A DNA stretch of 64,000 bases. Source: Prorocentrum cordatum (taxonomy: Eukaryota > Sar > Dinophyceae > Prorocentrales > Prorocentraceae). The stretch is from assembly GCA_963575745.1 (NCBI GenBank), contig CAUYUJ010005692.1, positions 81,001-145,000 on the forward strand. Direction: 5' to 3'. Below the pieces are notes generated by a model. That model made no database searches. It had not been told where the DNA came from and saw only the letters and a program-made list of their open reading frames with translations. Made by a program: the position numbers and the translations under genes. Shown in pieces: positions 51,700 to 62,185 of the stretch. Numbering within the stretch: the first letter of the stretch is position 1; each line of letters starts with the position of its first letter.

Positions 51700-53179
51700 C
51701 GAGGCCCTCGCCAGTCCCTGGGGCCGTGCAGAGGAGACTCGGGGTAGAAGTCGGTCCCTGGGAAGCGGTCGGGACTCCTGGGGACACCGCACAGTGAATC
51801 TTCTACCAGAACGGACGCAAAGTAGGGAACGAACCGTTTTGGCCCCAGCAACCCCTTGGCGCACGAGGAGCGCAATAGAGGAACAGCCATGAAGGGACCG
51901 AAGAAACGGCGAGCCCCTTCCGAACCCGAACTGCTCCTTAGTTCAGTTCAGCGTCGAGTGCCTTTGCTCCAGCCGCCACCCTGTGAGCGAGCCTATGGAC
52001 GACAGCCCCGCTGGGACAACCCAAGGCTCGAGGAGTGTCGCTGTGTTCGGCGTCTTTGCTGTGCTGGCAACAGAACATCCCTGGGCTCGCACGAAGAAAA
52101 CAAGTCCTGAAAGAAGGCGTTTGGGGGGCGCCATTCTTCGGCGTCACGGAGCGTCCTCGTCGCCGCGGCGGGACTCCCAGCTCGACTCTGGCCGCACGGC
52201 ACCCCCGTGACGGATCGGGGGGGGCCGCTGACCCTCCCCGGACGAAGACGTCGCCGCGAGGGAACCCTGGACCCGGAGAGGAGAAGCTCCTGGGAGCCGC
52301 TCGCCGTGCTCCGGGCCCCCGGGGACCCTCCGCGGCTCCACGGGCCCGGGGGGCGGACGAAGGGCGACTCGGGCTGGGGGGGCTGGCCCCCGGGGAGCGC
52401 ACGCGGGCTCCAGGACTCCGCGCCCCCCCTCGAGGCCCCCGTCGCCTCCGTGGCAGCAGCGACAGGCTGGCCTCACGCACGAGGGCGCGGCGACCCTGCG
52501 CGGTGGCCAGCGCGGGCCGCCGGCGTGAGGCACCGCGAGAGAGGAAGGCCCACGCGCGATCTGACGCAGGCGCCCGGCGCGCGCATGGGGCCGCAGATTG
52601 CGGCAGAGAAGGGGGGGGGGGGCAGGAGCCTGGAGGGAGGAGGGGAGGGGAGGGAGGAGGAGCGGCTCGCGTGAGAGGGCGCGCGTATTAGATGGAGCTC
52701 GGATGGCAGGAGAGGGGTGAGGAGGGAGGCGCGAGGAGGACAGGGCAGAGATGGCGGCGATGTTCAAGCATCGAGGGATAGAGATGCGTTCTGTCTGCGC
52801 GCTGAGCCCCCTTTGCCCGGCGCGCACTGCGTAGGCTCAATACTTGGTTTGCCCCGCCCCCTGCTGTCTACGGCCTCGGGAAGGAAGATAGCCTTTTGGG
52901 ATCCAGAACCCGACGGGCTGAGGCTTGTCAACCCGCGGGCCCCACGGGGGCTCGATCCCTCTCGCAAGGGTGGTTCGTCAACCCCGATCGTTCTGTTGAT
53001 GGCCGTGTGGCCCAAACACGGCCCGCGGATTCCCGGATAAAAGGAGAACGCAGGAACCAAAGAACGCAGTCCGCCAGAAGTCTTGGCTGGCAGCTTTCGC
53101 CAGGGACGCCCCGCCCCCCTCCTCCTGCTGAGGTGCTCGGGGGGGCCCCTCGCGCTCTCATCAGGCTGAGCAAGGACTC
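51700..53179. other. Region with possible minus-strand exons
   Basis: At about 51945-52125 a minus acceptor CTTCTTTCAG|GAC precedes open frames in two phases (DLFSSCEPRDVLLPAQQRRR or FCCQHSKDAEHSDTPRALGC). At about 52800-53060 a minus frame reads TIGVDEPPLREGSSPRGARG. None can be confirmed. 52610-52680 is G-rich. Confidence 0.3.
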
Positions 53180-53284
53180 GCCATAGCTCGGACGTCCGTT
53201 CCTTCTGCATTGTCGAGTTCGTGCGTGTTTCGCAAGATGATCCTCGGTGGTCCCCGCCGAGAAAAAGCACGTCCGAGCGATGCC
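53180..53284. mobile_element. TIR element family A, copy 3
   Basis: GCCATAGCTCGGACGTCCG start and CACGTCCGAGCGATGCC end: a 17-bp inverted repeat with one mismatch. The best-preserved copy. Confidence 0.78.
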
Positions 53285-53621
53285 AGAAGAGGAGGCGGCG
53301 CATCCCGCCAGAGAAGAGGGGCGCGGCGTGAGAGGAGGAGGGGGGAGACGGGGCTCGGAGGCGGAGAGGCGTGGACGGCCGCGCACAGCCCACCCTCTCG
53401 CACATCTGCGGGCACCGTGCGACCACTGGGAACGCCAGAGAAAGAAGCGGAAGGGCTTGCTGGTCGCAGCGATCCTGCCATCTCGCAGATATACAGCCAT
53501 CGTGCGACCACTGTGGAGGCCACAATTTGAGAAGCGAAAGGTCTTGCTGGTCGCAGCACTCGAAAACCAAAACACCTCACGCCTGCCACGAGGGGGAACG
53601 GTAAGGGAGGGGAGCGACTCA

Positions 53622-53787
53622 AGGGGGGGAACATCGCCCCGGAATCGGCGATACATTGCCGATAGATCGAGGATAGGCTCTCGGTAATTAGCAAAACCAT
53701 AAGTCCCCAGGCTGGGTGGGCTACCGGGTCCCCATCGGCCCCTATCGGCGATCTATGGGCGACGGGGTGTCGATGCGTTCCCCCCTC
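53622..53787. mobile_element. TIR element family C, copy
   Basis: AGGGGGGGAACATCGCCCC left, GTCGATGCGTTCCCCCCT right. Interior GGCGATACATTGCCGATAGA and CCCCTATCGGCGATCTATGG. Confidence 0.72.
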
Positions 53788-53864
53788 ACGTGACCGGGCC
53801 AGGGGCTGGGGGCCACAGATCGGTGCGGCGACGACGACGTGCAGCGACCTCTACATCCTCAAAA

Positions 53865-53990
53865 ACCCCACCGCGCGGTCCGTCACCGCACGGTTCCGAG
53901 ACCCGAGGACGGCCTGGGTCCCAAGACCGCGCGGCCACCCAGGATCCCCACTGACTCACCACACGGTCTGCTCGCCATGCCGTTTGCGGG
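53865..53990. repeat. Dispersed repeat family K, copy 2
   Basis: Reverse-complement relative of 39230-39420, with GACTCACCACACGG and CCAAGACCGCGCGGCC blocks. Confidence 0.5.
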
Positions 53991-54117
53991 CTGCACGACA
54001 AGAGGGGCGCGCGCGCGCCTCGGGCGAGGCCACGCCCCAGAAGAGGGGCACCGCCCGCTGGCGGGCGGCGGCTCCGTGTGGCGCTGGGACGCCGCGGACG
54101 CGCGAGCGGGAGGGACG

Positions 54118-54120
54118 ATA

Positions 54121-54151
<31 letters not shown>

Positions 54152-54330
54152 GCACGCGCACACACACACACACACATACACACACACACACGCACACGCA
54201 CACGCACACACGCACACGCACACCCGCACACGCACACGCACACGCACACGCACACGTACACGCACACGCACACGCACACGCACACACACACACAACCACA
54301 ACCACACAACCACACAACCACACAACCACA
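54118..54330. repeat. Compound (CA)n/(CG)n tract
   Basis: About 210 bp of CACACA, CGCGCG, CACGCACACG and ACCACAACCA repetition. Frames give His/Thr or Val/Cys repeats only. Confidence 0.96.
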
Positions 54331-54552
54331 TACACACAGTTGTTTTGGCGTCGCGGCCACGCGCGCAGCAGCGCGGCGGAGCCGGGCGAAGGTCGAAGGA
54401 GGCGCGCGCGGGCCAGGCACACGCGAGCGCATATTTGGGGTCGTAACGGCCCGGCGACTCGCCAGCGCGTCGGGCGCCCGCACGGCCAGAGCCGCGCGCG
54501 CGCAGTGTCGGCAGGAGGAAAAAGAAGAGGGGCGACGGCTGGCCCCTCACGG

Positions 54553-54716
54553 GGGCGGGGGCGGCAGGGCGCAATCAAAATTGACAGGAAGGATGCGCGA
54601 TAAGGATGCAAACACCTTGGACGCCCATGCCGAAGCTTTTCGAGCCGGGCTGGCCATCGACAGTGGTTGAGGATGGATCGAAGATGACCAAAGAGGCAAG
54701 GATGCAAGGGTACCCT
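54553..54716 (-). CDS. Tentative exon
   Basis: A minus frame reads GTLASLPLWSSSIHPQPLSM, ASPARKASAWASKVFASLSR and ILPVNFDCALPP. It is between two copies of a CTGGCCCCTCACGGGGGCGG block (54541 and 54730), so it may lie in a duplicated segment. No family recognised. Confidence 0.35.
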
Positions 54717-54759
54717 TGGGAAGTCGATCTGGCCCCTCACGGGGGCGGGGGAGGAGCAG

Positions 54760-54846
54760 GTGGTGGAGGAGGAGGAGGAGGAGGAGGAGGAGGAGCAGGA
54801 GGAGAGGAGGAGGAGGAGGAGGAGGAGCAGGAGGAGGGAGAGAGGG
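54760..54846. repeat. (GGA)n tract
   Basis: GGAGGAGGA triplets with GCA and GAG variants. Confidence 0.93.
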
Positions 54847-54986
54847 AGATCGGGCGGGGGCGGCAGGGCAGGCAGCGGGCCGCGGCCGCGGGGGCGGCGG
54901 GGCAGCGGGCGGGGGCCGCGGGCGGCGGAGGCGGGGAGGGGCAGCAGCGAGGCGCTGCCACGCCGGGCGGGGCGAACCGAGGGATG

Positions 54987-55150
54987 CAAGGGCTCCCAAC
55001 TTCGCGCTTCGCGCTGCGCGAAGCGCGAAGTGCGAATAACTTCGCGCTCTCGCGCCGCCTCCCAAGGGAGAAGAGGAGGATGAGGAGGAATCGGAGCCGA
55101 ACCGCGAAGCGCGAAGCGCGAATAACTTCGCGCCCTCGAGGGCGCCCTTG
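54987..55150 (+). mobile_element. T1 element copy 5 with 6-bp direct repeats
   Basis: CAAGGGCTCCCAACTTCGCG start, GGCGCCCTTG end. GGGATG flanks at 54981-54986 and 55151-55156. Slightly diverged (GTGCGAATAAC in one arm). Confidence 0.85.
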
Positions 55151-55156
55151 GGGATG

Positions 55157-56592
55157 GGAAGCCTCAAGGGGGCGAAAACCGATCGGCAGACCTGGAGCGG
55201 CGGCCCAAAAGGCCGGAAAAACGCGGCGTGCCGCGAAGAAAGAGGCCGAGATGCCGGGAGAGGCGCGGACGCCGAGAGCGCGGACACCGCCCGAGGAGAG
55301 CAGCGGGCCGCGGGGGCCAAGGCTGACCCGAGGGACGAGCCACCCGAGGCGGCGATCGACGCCGAGAAACTCCCAGTGGATCGTGCGCGGCGGGCGCGCA
55401 CAGCAAGACCCAGACGACCCGAGAGGCGAGGGCCGTCCAGAGGCTGGAGAGGACTGAAAGCGACGGGCAAGCAGCGCGCCGTCCAGCCGCCCCCGGCAGG
55501 TGCAGGGCAGGGCTGGAGGCAAGCGAGGCCAAAACCGTGAGCGAGGCAGGCGACGTGGGATCGACACCGCGGGGCTCCTGGCGGATCGCCCAGGGACCAC
55601 GTCGCGCGGAGCAAGAGCAGGCCCCCGCAGCCTGGCCAGACCAGGGCGTGGCGGGGCAGGCCGAGTACGAGCACCAGAGGCCGAGGCGATCCAAGCAGGG
55701 CGAGGCGGCAGACCGGGGAGGGCGGCGTGGCGCGGGCGGCCAGCCCAAGGAGGCAACGATAGGCTCGACGCCCCGCGCCAAGAGTGGGCAGATCCGCGCT
55801 CGAGGCAGCAGGGGCGGGAAGCCTAACGGGCGCACCCTCAGTCACTGGCCTAGCGGCCCGCGGACTCCAATCACTCGTCGAGTGCCATGCGGAAGGCGTT
55901 CTCGATCTCAGCTCAGCTGGGGCCACCGGCCGGGCGGGAGGAGCCGAGCGGAATGATGACCGCGTTGCGATGCCGCTCTTCGTCATGAGTAATTACCGTC
56001 ACCATCGTCAGGCGCGAAAGGATCGTCAGAAGTATAAAACCAGTTGATGCCATCGAAGCCCTTGATGGCGCTGCGGTCGGGAGACGAAGGCGGGTCGCTG
56101 TGGTCCCGCGCCGGGGGCGTCGTGTGGGGGCTGAGAGGCTGTGGGAGCCCTGGTGTCCCGCGGGACGTGCGTCCTCGGCGGGGGCGGCCGCCCGCGGGGC
56201 GGCCGCGCCCGTGCCGTCAGGGTGGCCGCCGGCGCGGCGCGGGCGGGAGAGTAGGGGCCCACCCGTACGGGTGCCCCAAGATATGCACCACCACCACCAC
56301 CGCCCTCACCCACTCCCTCCCCCAGGAGAGAGGAGAGGCAGTGGAGGGCACAGCAGGGAGGAGGGCCGGAGGTGGTGGTGGCGCAAACTCTTGGGGCCCG
56401 CCACTGGGCCGCCGGTCCTTCTGGGCGCTGGGGCGGACAGTGCGTACTCGCCATCGCTCGGACGTCATTCCCATGGCTCCAAGGCTCCCGGGAGGAGTCC
56501 GCAGCAGGTTGGCGTCGGAAAGGGTCTCCCACGGGAGGGAGACTGGGCCCTCGGGAACCACGGGGGCAGGACCACCTGCCCCTCAATGAACC
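55157..56592. other. GC-rich region with long ambiguous frames
   Basis: Both strands are open for hundreds of bases, for example a minus frame of about 480 codons (54547-55986) rich in Leu, Ala, Pro and Arg, and several plus frames. Neither strand shows motifs or consistent residue bias, so no gene is called. A half copy of family A lies at about 56450. Confidence 0.35.
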
Positions 56593-57511
56593 CGTACAAT
56601 AGGGACGCGCGAAAAGAATGCAAAGGCCTTGGAGGACCACGTTAGCGTTATTCGAACGCTGCGGGCCAGCGAAGGTCGGTAGGCATGGTACCCGAAGGAC
56701 GCGCCATAACCCAGAGAACTGGAGGCAGGCGGTCGGACTGCTCGACCGTGGGGGGCGGGCTGTGCTCGTCTGGGGCAGCACCACCGCCGGAGTCGGGAGG
56801 CCCGGCGGCGGCCGAGGATGGCCGAGGGGCCCAGGCAGGGGTCGCCGCAGCTGGGGCAGACGCCGAGCACGTAGGGCGTGCGGTGCTCGAGAATGGTCCA
56901 GCGGGCATGGCAGCGCGGGCATGAGGTCATGATCCTGGGCCAGGCCGCGGGGCTCCCCGATCGAAGGGAGCCCTGCCGCGGAAGGGCGTAGCAGGATTCG
57001 GCGGACAGCAGACCGCGCATGGCTGGGACTGGTCGCACGAGGCCACGTCGGATTCGCACAGTTCGTGGAAGAACGGAACGGAGACGAAGCCGCTGACGGC
57101 GCGCTGTCCCATGTCGTTGAGCGGGGCAGCGCCGAGAGAACCACCGGCGCGGAGTTCGGCGAAGAGCTCCCTCGAAGTGGTTCGCGGGTGGGTGGTACCG
57201 CGCTGCGAAGGCTGCGCCCATGGCCAACCGCGGCACTGGTGGCACGCAGAGAGCGGGGCCCGCACGAGGAAGGGGAGCGTGGGGGGGGGGGGGGGCGGCG
57301 GCCGCGGCAGCGAGCCAGGTGAAGATACCGCAATCGACGCACCGCCGCCGCACTCGCAGTGGATCACAGGTGAGGCGGGTCCCTTCGTGGGGCACGGGCC
57401 ACGGGAGCGGCGGGCGCGGAGCCAAGATGGCCCGCATCCTGGTGGCGACAGGGCCATGGCGGCCACGATCGCCTGACATGCCGACAGGTGATATGGGGGG
57501 CGCACGATCAC
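56593..57511 (-). CDS. Candidate exons with zinc-binding Cys motifs
   Basis: Several minus-strand blocks look translated: HCECGGGASIA (near 57350) followed by a GT; CHQCRGWPW (near 57245); TTSRELFAELRAGGSLGAAP with AVSGFVSVPFFHELCESDVA and SQPCAVCC (57020-57190); and TSCPRCHARWTILEHRTPYV with LGVCPSCGDPC (56850-56930), a CxxC...CxxC pair spaced like a zinc ribbon. Frames shift between blocks, consistent with introns. Such ligand pairs are common both in nucleic-acid-binding proteins and in dinoflagellate retroelement ORFs, so either identity is possible. Confidence 0.45.
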
Positions 57512-57551
57512 GAGCCCAGGCTGCGAAGAGAGAGCGCGCCGTCGTGAAGAG

Positions 57552-57895
57552 TCACCGAGCCCCCCGGATCCAGCTGGGGGGCTGACGAGGGTCGACTCTC
57601 AGGCGGGAGGGGCCACGAATGTCGGGCCTTGGGGCTACGAGGAAGCGCGCTGCGCCGCGGCACTCGCTGCCGAAGGCTCGAAGGCTGGCGCGGGAGTGCG
57701 GCCGCCGGGCCAGGGGAGGGCGGCTGCCTCGTCGCGAGGCCTGGGGGCAGCCCGTCCAGCCCCTGCTCCACTGGCAGCCCAAGTGTCGCTCGGGCGGGGG
57801 GGTAAACTCCAGCCGGAACACCGGCCCCGCCACTCGGATCCGGCTCCGCGCGGAGGCGACGAGGGGAAGATCGCGGAGGCCACCAGGCGGAGGTG
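57552..57895 (-). CDS. Candidate exon, unrecognised
   Basis: A continuous minus frame ends at a TGA (57552-57554): RIRVAGPVFRLEFTPPPERH, LGCQWSRGWTGCPQASRRGS, ASLRAFGSECRGAARFLVAP, RPDIRGPSRLRVDP. Residue mix is better than the surrounding noise in the N-terminal third and weaker afterwards. No domain. Confidence 0.35.
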
Positions 57896-58077
57896 GGGGG
57901 TCGGCAGCGCTGCCGCTGAGCCGCGGGGCCGCGGGGGCAGGGACCGCTGCGGCGGGATGGGCAGTGCGGGCGCTCCTGAGGTCGCGGGTGCTGGCGAAGT
58001 GGAGAATGGACTCAGGTGATGCTTTAGGTTGAGGCTTGGGCGCCGCGAGGAAAGGGGGCGGTATCCGTAGGTACCAC

Positions 58078-58155
58078 ACACAGACACAGACACAGACACA
58101 CGCAAACGCAAACGCAAACGCACACGCAAACGAACACACACACACACACACACGT
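58078..58155. repeat. (CA)n and CAAACG repeats
   Basis: CAGACA, CAAACG and CACACA repetition. Confidence 0.93.
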
Positions 58156-58279
58156 TGCTCGAACGCGACCTGGGAAGTATCCACACGGGCGTCAAAAGTC
58201 CGGCCACACACACACACATCCGTCAGATACTTGTCTCGTTTCCCTGTGTGATGTCTGATTTCCGCAAACCCACGTACTC

Positions 58280-58372
58280 AGCGGGAGAAGGAGGAGGAGG
58301 AGGAAGGGGAGGACGACGACGACTACGAACAGGAGCATGAGGACGAAAAGGAGCAGGGGGAGGACGATGTGA
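58280..58372. repeat. GA-rich tract
   Basis: GGAGGAGGA then GACGACGAC and GGAGGACGA words. Confidence 0.85.
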
Positions 58373-58984
58373 GGCTTCTCTCCCACTCATCCTCATTCCC
58401 CCGACGTCCCTAGAGAGGAAGCTGCAGGGCTTTCTCCGAGCGAGGTTAGCGCACATGTGAGCACAGCAGTAGGCGGCAGTGAGGCCACAGTCGTGAGCAG
58501 AAATACTTCGTTCGGCTAACAGCGAGGCATGGAAGCCAGCACGGATGATGAAAAGCTGAAATAATAAGCAAAAGCGGGCACGTACGAGCAGGCGAGCTCT
58601 TGAAACGATTAGGCCGTGGGACACAAGGTTTCTGAGGGTCGCTGGAGGGGGAGTGTTGGGTGGGTGGTGGGAGTGCGCGCTTCGTGTTTGCAGTGGTCAG
58701 TGCACGGGACGATGATCACAGCTGTGATGTCAATCGTACCCTACCCGAGAGCAGCAGCGATGGGCCACAGTGAAACAAGCCGCTGCCCGTTTTCTTTCGG
58801 CCCTGGTCCGAAGCGGGCCCAAGCGGCCTGATAAGCCATAGGGTCCCGCAGGCTTTCCCCTCGCGCCTGCCATTGCACCTGCCAGCAGCACATGTCTGGT
58901 TGTCAAGCGAATTACAGGCCACCGACCGACGATATTGAACCAGCTGCCGAGGCTTCCGACTCCGAGCTCAACTGCTCCCTCCCT
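58373..58984. other. Unassigned region
   Basis: Near 50-55% GC, short frames, nothing recognisable. Confidence 0.35.
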
Positions 58985-59075
58985 GCCTCTCCTTCTCCCC
59001 GCCTCTCCTCCTCCTCCTCCTCCTCCTCCTCCTCCTCCTCCTCCTCCTCCTCCTCCTCCTTCTCCTCCTCTTATT
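58985..59075. repeat. (TCC)n tract
   Basis: CTCCTCCTC run followed by TTATTATTATTACTATT. Confidence 0.95.
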
Positions 59076-59178
59076 ATTATTACTATTGCCATGATTCGTT
59101 TCTTCCGATTAGTAGTATTAGTCTATTGTTCGCATGATGAACCTTCTTCACAATTATGAGTATGATTCGCGTTGCTAT

Positions 59179-60172
59179 CCGCCGGCCCCCTTGTGGGGCC
59201 ACCAGGCTGCGAGGCGCGTGATTCGCAGTTTCCTGTACCAGTTGTAGTTTGTAGTTTCCAGTGTTACTGTTCTGCTTCTTGCTGGTTACTGTAACTAGTT
59301 GACTTCTTGCTGGTTACTGTAACTAGTTGATTGACCGCGCGAGGGGGGGGGAGGCCCAAACGGGATTTTTAGCGTCCCCTGGGCGCGTTGTCTGAATTGC
59401 TGGGGGGGCTCGAAATCGACACCCCTCACGCAGATCCGCGGGGTCAGGGTCCAAAAACACATGGGATTTGCCACATTTCTGAAATTCGGTGCCACCCCTC
59501 ACGCAGATCCGCGGGGTCAGGGTCCAAAAACACATGGGATTTGCCACATTTCTGAAATTCGGTGCCACCCCTCACGCAGATCCGCGGGGTCAGGGTCCAA
59601 AAACACAGGGATTTGCCACATTTCTGAAATTCGGTGCCACCCCTCACGCAGATTCAGGGTCCATTTGCCACATTTCTGAAATTCGGTGCCACCCCTCACG
59701 CAGATCCGCGGGGTCAGGGTCCAAAAACACATGGGATTTGCCACATTTCTGAAATTCGGTGCCACCCCTCACGCAGATCCGCGGGGTCAGGGTCCAAAAA
59801 CACATGGGATTTGCCACATTTCTGAAATTCGGTGCCACCCCTCACGCAGATCCGCGGGGTCAGGGTCCAAAAACACAGGGATTTGCCACATTTCTGAAAT
59901 TCGGTGCCACCCCTCACGCACATCCATCGCAAGGCGTGGTAACCCAAACTGCGAGTACTCCCTCGGCCCTTTAATCCCAAGGTGTGGTAACCAAGCTCGT
60001 AAACCATACACGTCTTACCAATCGCCCTGTGTGGTAACCCCTCTTGTGATCAGTTGGTTTTGCCGATTGCGAATCGGCCTCGCATGAAGTTCCGATACTG
60101 CTGCACGACAGCGCCAAAGCCTCATGACTTAGCTCTTCCATGGCCCATTCTCCGAGAGAGGGGGCCGGCGGC
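59179..60172. mobile_element. TIR-bounded element H containing a 73-bp tandem array
   Basis: The left end CCGCCGGCCCCC (59179 on) is inverted at the right (GGGGGCCGGCGG, to about 60172), flanking the array at 59410-59925. The ends resemble those of family G (GCCGGCCC / GGGCCGGCGG..GCGAAGC). No target duplication or coding capacity seen. Confidence 0.55.
59410..59925 (+). repeat. 73-bp tandem repeat, about seven units
   Basis: Units ACCCCTCACGCAGATCCGCG ... TTTCTGAAATTCGGTGCC are nearly identical. One unit (about 59637-59688) has lost the CCGCGG...CATGGG interior, and two carry a 2-bp deletion in ACACATGGG. Confidence 0.95.
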
Positions 60173-60366
60173 AGGGGGCGAAGCCCTTACGGATTAGAAA
60201 TAGCATGAGTACGATCATGCTGACTTGCATTACGATTATTATTGGTATGCTTCTTCTTATGTGTCTTATCATTTTCTTACTAAAAACTATTAGAATAACT
60301 GTTAGTCGTCCTATTTGTCTTCTTATTCGTCTTATTATTGTTATAATTGTCATGATTATGATTACT
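60173..60366. repeat. AT-rich stretch
   Basis: ATTATTATTGG and TTATTCGTCTTATTATTG words. Resembles the AT triplet tracts at 43-44 kb. Confidence 0.6.
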
Positions 60367-60562
60367 CTTCCTCCTCCTCCTCCTCCGCCTCCTCCTCCGT
60401 TTCCGCCTCCGCCTCCACCTCTACCTCCGCCTCCGCCTCCTCCTCCTCCTCCTCCTCCTCCTCCTCCCTCCTCCCTCCTCCTCCTCCTCCTCCTCCTCCT
60501 CCTCCTCCGCCTCCTCCTCGTCCTCCTCGACCTCCTCCTCCTCCTCCTCCTCCTCCTCCATT
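60367..60562. repeat. (TCC)n tract
   Basis: CTC/TCC triplets with CCG and TTC variants. Confidence 0.96.
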
Positions 60563-60689
60563 CCTTTCCCTTTTACATAATTTTCCCCTCTCACACACAT
60601 GGGCAGCGTTTAGGGCGGGCCGGGCGTTTCGCATGAGACTCCCTCACCATGTAAAGTTCTGAAGCTTATAAGATGGCAGCGGCTTCACA

Positions 60690-61016
60690 TATGTAGGGCG
60701 GGTAGTTTTCAAAATGTGATTCTCGCCTGGGCGCCGCGCACATTCGCTTTGAAAATGAGCAAGAATTTCACTGAATGAGAGCGGGTGGTTTTCAAAATGT
60801 GGTTCTCGCCTTAGCGCGACGTACATTCGTCTTTAAAATTTGCCAAAGATTCACGGATTGAGGGCCGGCCGTTTTCAAAGTGAGGCTCGCGCCTTAGCGC
60901 GGCGCACATTCGCTTAAAAAAAACTTTGTAAAAAGTTTCACGGCTTGAGGGCGGCTCCTTTTCAAAATGAGACTCTGAGACTCTCGCTGTAGCGCGGCGA
61001 ACATTCGTTGTAAACA
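60690..61016 (-). repeat. About 85-bp tandem repeat, four units
   Basis: Each unit has GTTTTCAAAATG..., CTCGCCTTAGCGCGGCGCAC and ATTCGCTT, then TTCAC.GATTGAGGGCGG. Minus-strand frames of 60-70 residues (ALRREPHFEN) are repeat-derived. Confidence 0.88.
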
Positions 61017-61361
61017 TGTGCTAGAACTCCACAAATTCCCATGGCCAATGTACCAGAAAGTGCGTTTTGGAAAGGTTCCGGATTATGCGGGCGGAACAAT
61101 TATGTGGAGTCGCGATGTCGAAGTCCGGAAAATGGCGCTCTGGCACGATTCCGGATCGTCAAGACGCAACAGTCAAGTTGATCCGTAGCGTTGAAATCCC
61201 GAGAACAATGTTTTGGCATGCGTCAGGGTCTTCAAACGGTTGCCTTCCAACGAGGCAGTTCCCTCCATAGAAATAAACCGTTGTAAGGGGCCTAGGAAAA
61301 GGGAACTTGGAGAGAGGCTCAAACACAACATCGTTGATAAATATTTGGTTTACACAAGTAT
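61017..61361. other. Unassigned region
   Basis: About 50% GC, short frames only. Confidence 0.35.
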
Positions 61362-61440
61362 TCCTCCTCTTCCTCCTCCTCCTCCACCTCATCCTCCTTC
61401 TCCCTGTCCTCCTCCTCCTCCTCCTCCTCCCCCTCCTCCT
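61362..61440. repeat. (TCC)n tract
   Basis: CTCCTCTTCCTCC-type triplets. Confidence 0.93.
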
Positions 61441-61447
61441 TTTTACG

Positions 61448-62185
61448 TTAGACCAACATTAGGTGCGACCCTGTTGCGTTTGTGAAGTGCAGCACCAAAC
61501 GAAATGTGACCGACTCGGCGCAAAATGGTATCTGGCGGGCGCCGCGGCGAAGGCAGTAAGATGAGACAAGGAAAAGAAAGCATAGGTAGAACAGCAGGCG
61601 CCCGCCAGGTAATGCAGCTTGTACCTCAGTGGATGAACCCAAACAAATATGAACACATAAGATGAAGAGAAAACCATTAGTGTTAACTGACCCGCTGCGA
61701 TCCGTGCAAAGGAAAAATGAGATAGTGCATGAGCACTTTGACTTTGCAGGTCTAGGGTTGCTGTCAAGGGTTCTGGTTGACCCCAAACAGTGAGTAGATG
61801 CGTTCTTCCACCACCACCAATAAAAAAGTCCCCACATATGCACCTCCACCCACACCTCCCCCACATGTGACGTCCCACGTGGGCAGGCTGTTATCGTGGG
61901 GGGCCAATACAACATGAGTGGGAACTGCTGTGTTACAATTGCGCAGAAGTAAATATCCAAAGTGCTGCTGCCCGGCTGTGTCCGAGGCTGCATGTGAAAT
62001 ACTTCGAAGCCGAACTGAGTCCAAAAGATGAGAGCGTGTGTCATGTCAGTGGTTGGCACATGTCTTTCTGGCTGGCCACGCTGTGGCAATTGTAGATGCC
62101 TTGCTTCAACGTGTTGCAGTGACGCTTCGTAGTACCCGCAATCCCCAAACCCCGCACCTCCTTCCCGCAAGTAAGACTCCCACAC
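61448..62185 (-). CDS. Unrecognised 245-codon ORF in lower-GC DNA
   Basis: An uninterrupted minus frame of 738 nt in sequence near 50% GC, where stops should be frequent. It includes ALIFWTQFGFEVFHMQPRTQ, AIVTQQFPLMLYWPPTITAC, WGLFYWWWWKNASTHCLGST and a hydrophobic C-terminal stretch (GGRLLFYLCFLFLVSSYCLR) that could span a membrane. A second minus frame and a plus frame (62038-62520) are also open, so it may be chance. No family recognised. Confidence 0.3.
   Translation of the reverse strand: MWESYLREGGAGFGDCGYYEASLQHVEARHLQLPQRGQPERHVPTTDMTHALIFWTQFGFEVFHMQPRTQPGSSTLDIYFCAIVTQQFPLMLYWPPTITACPRGTSHVGEVWVEVHMWGLFYWWWWKNASTHCLGSTRTLDSNPRPAKSKCSCTISFFLCTDRSGSVNTNGFLFILCVHICLGSSTEVQAALPGGRLLFYLCFLFLVSSYCLRRGARQIPFCAESVTFRLVLHFTNATGSHLMLV

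Noticed and set aside
54547-55986. 480-codon minus-strand frame
   Set aside because: Spans a GGA tract and a T1 element and has no motif; open frames of this length occur by chance at this GC content.
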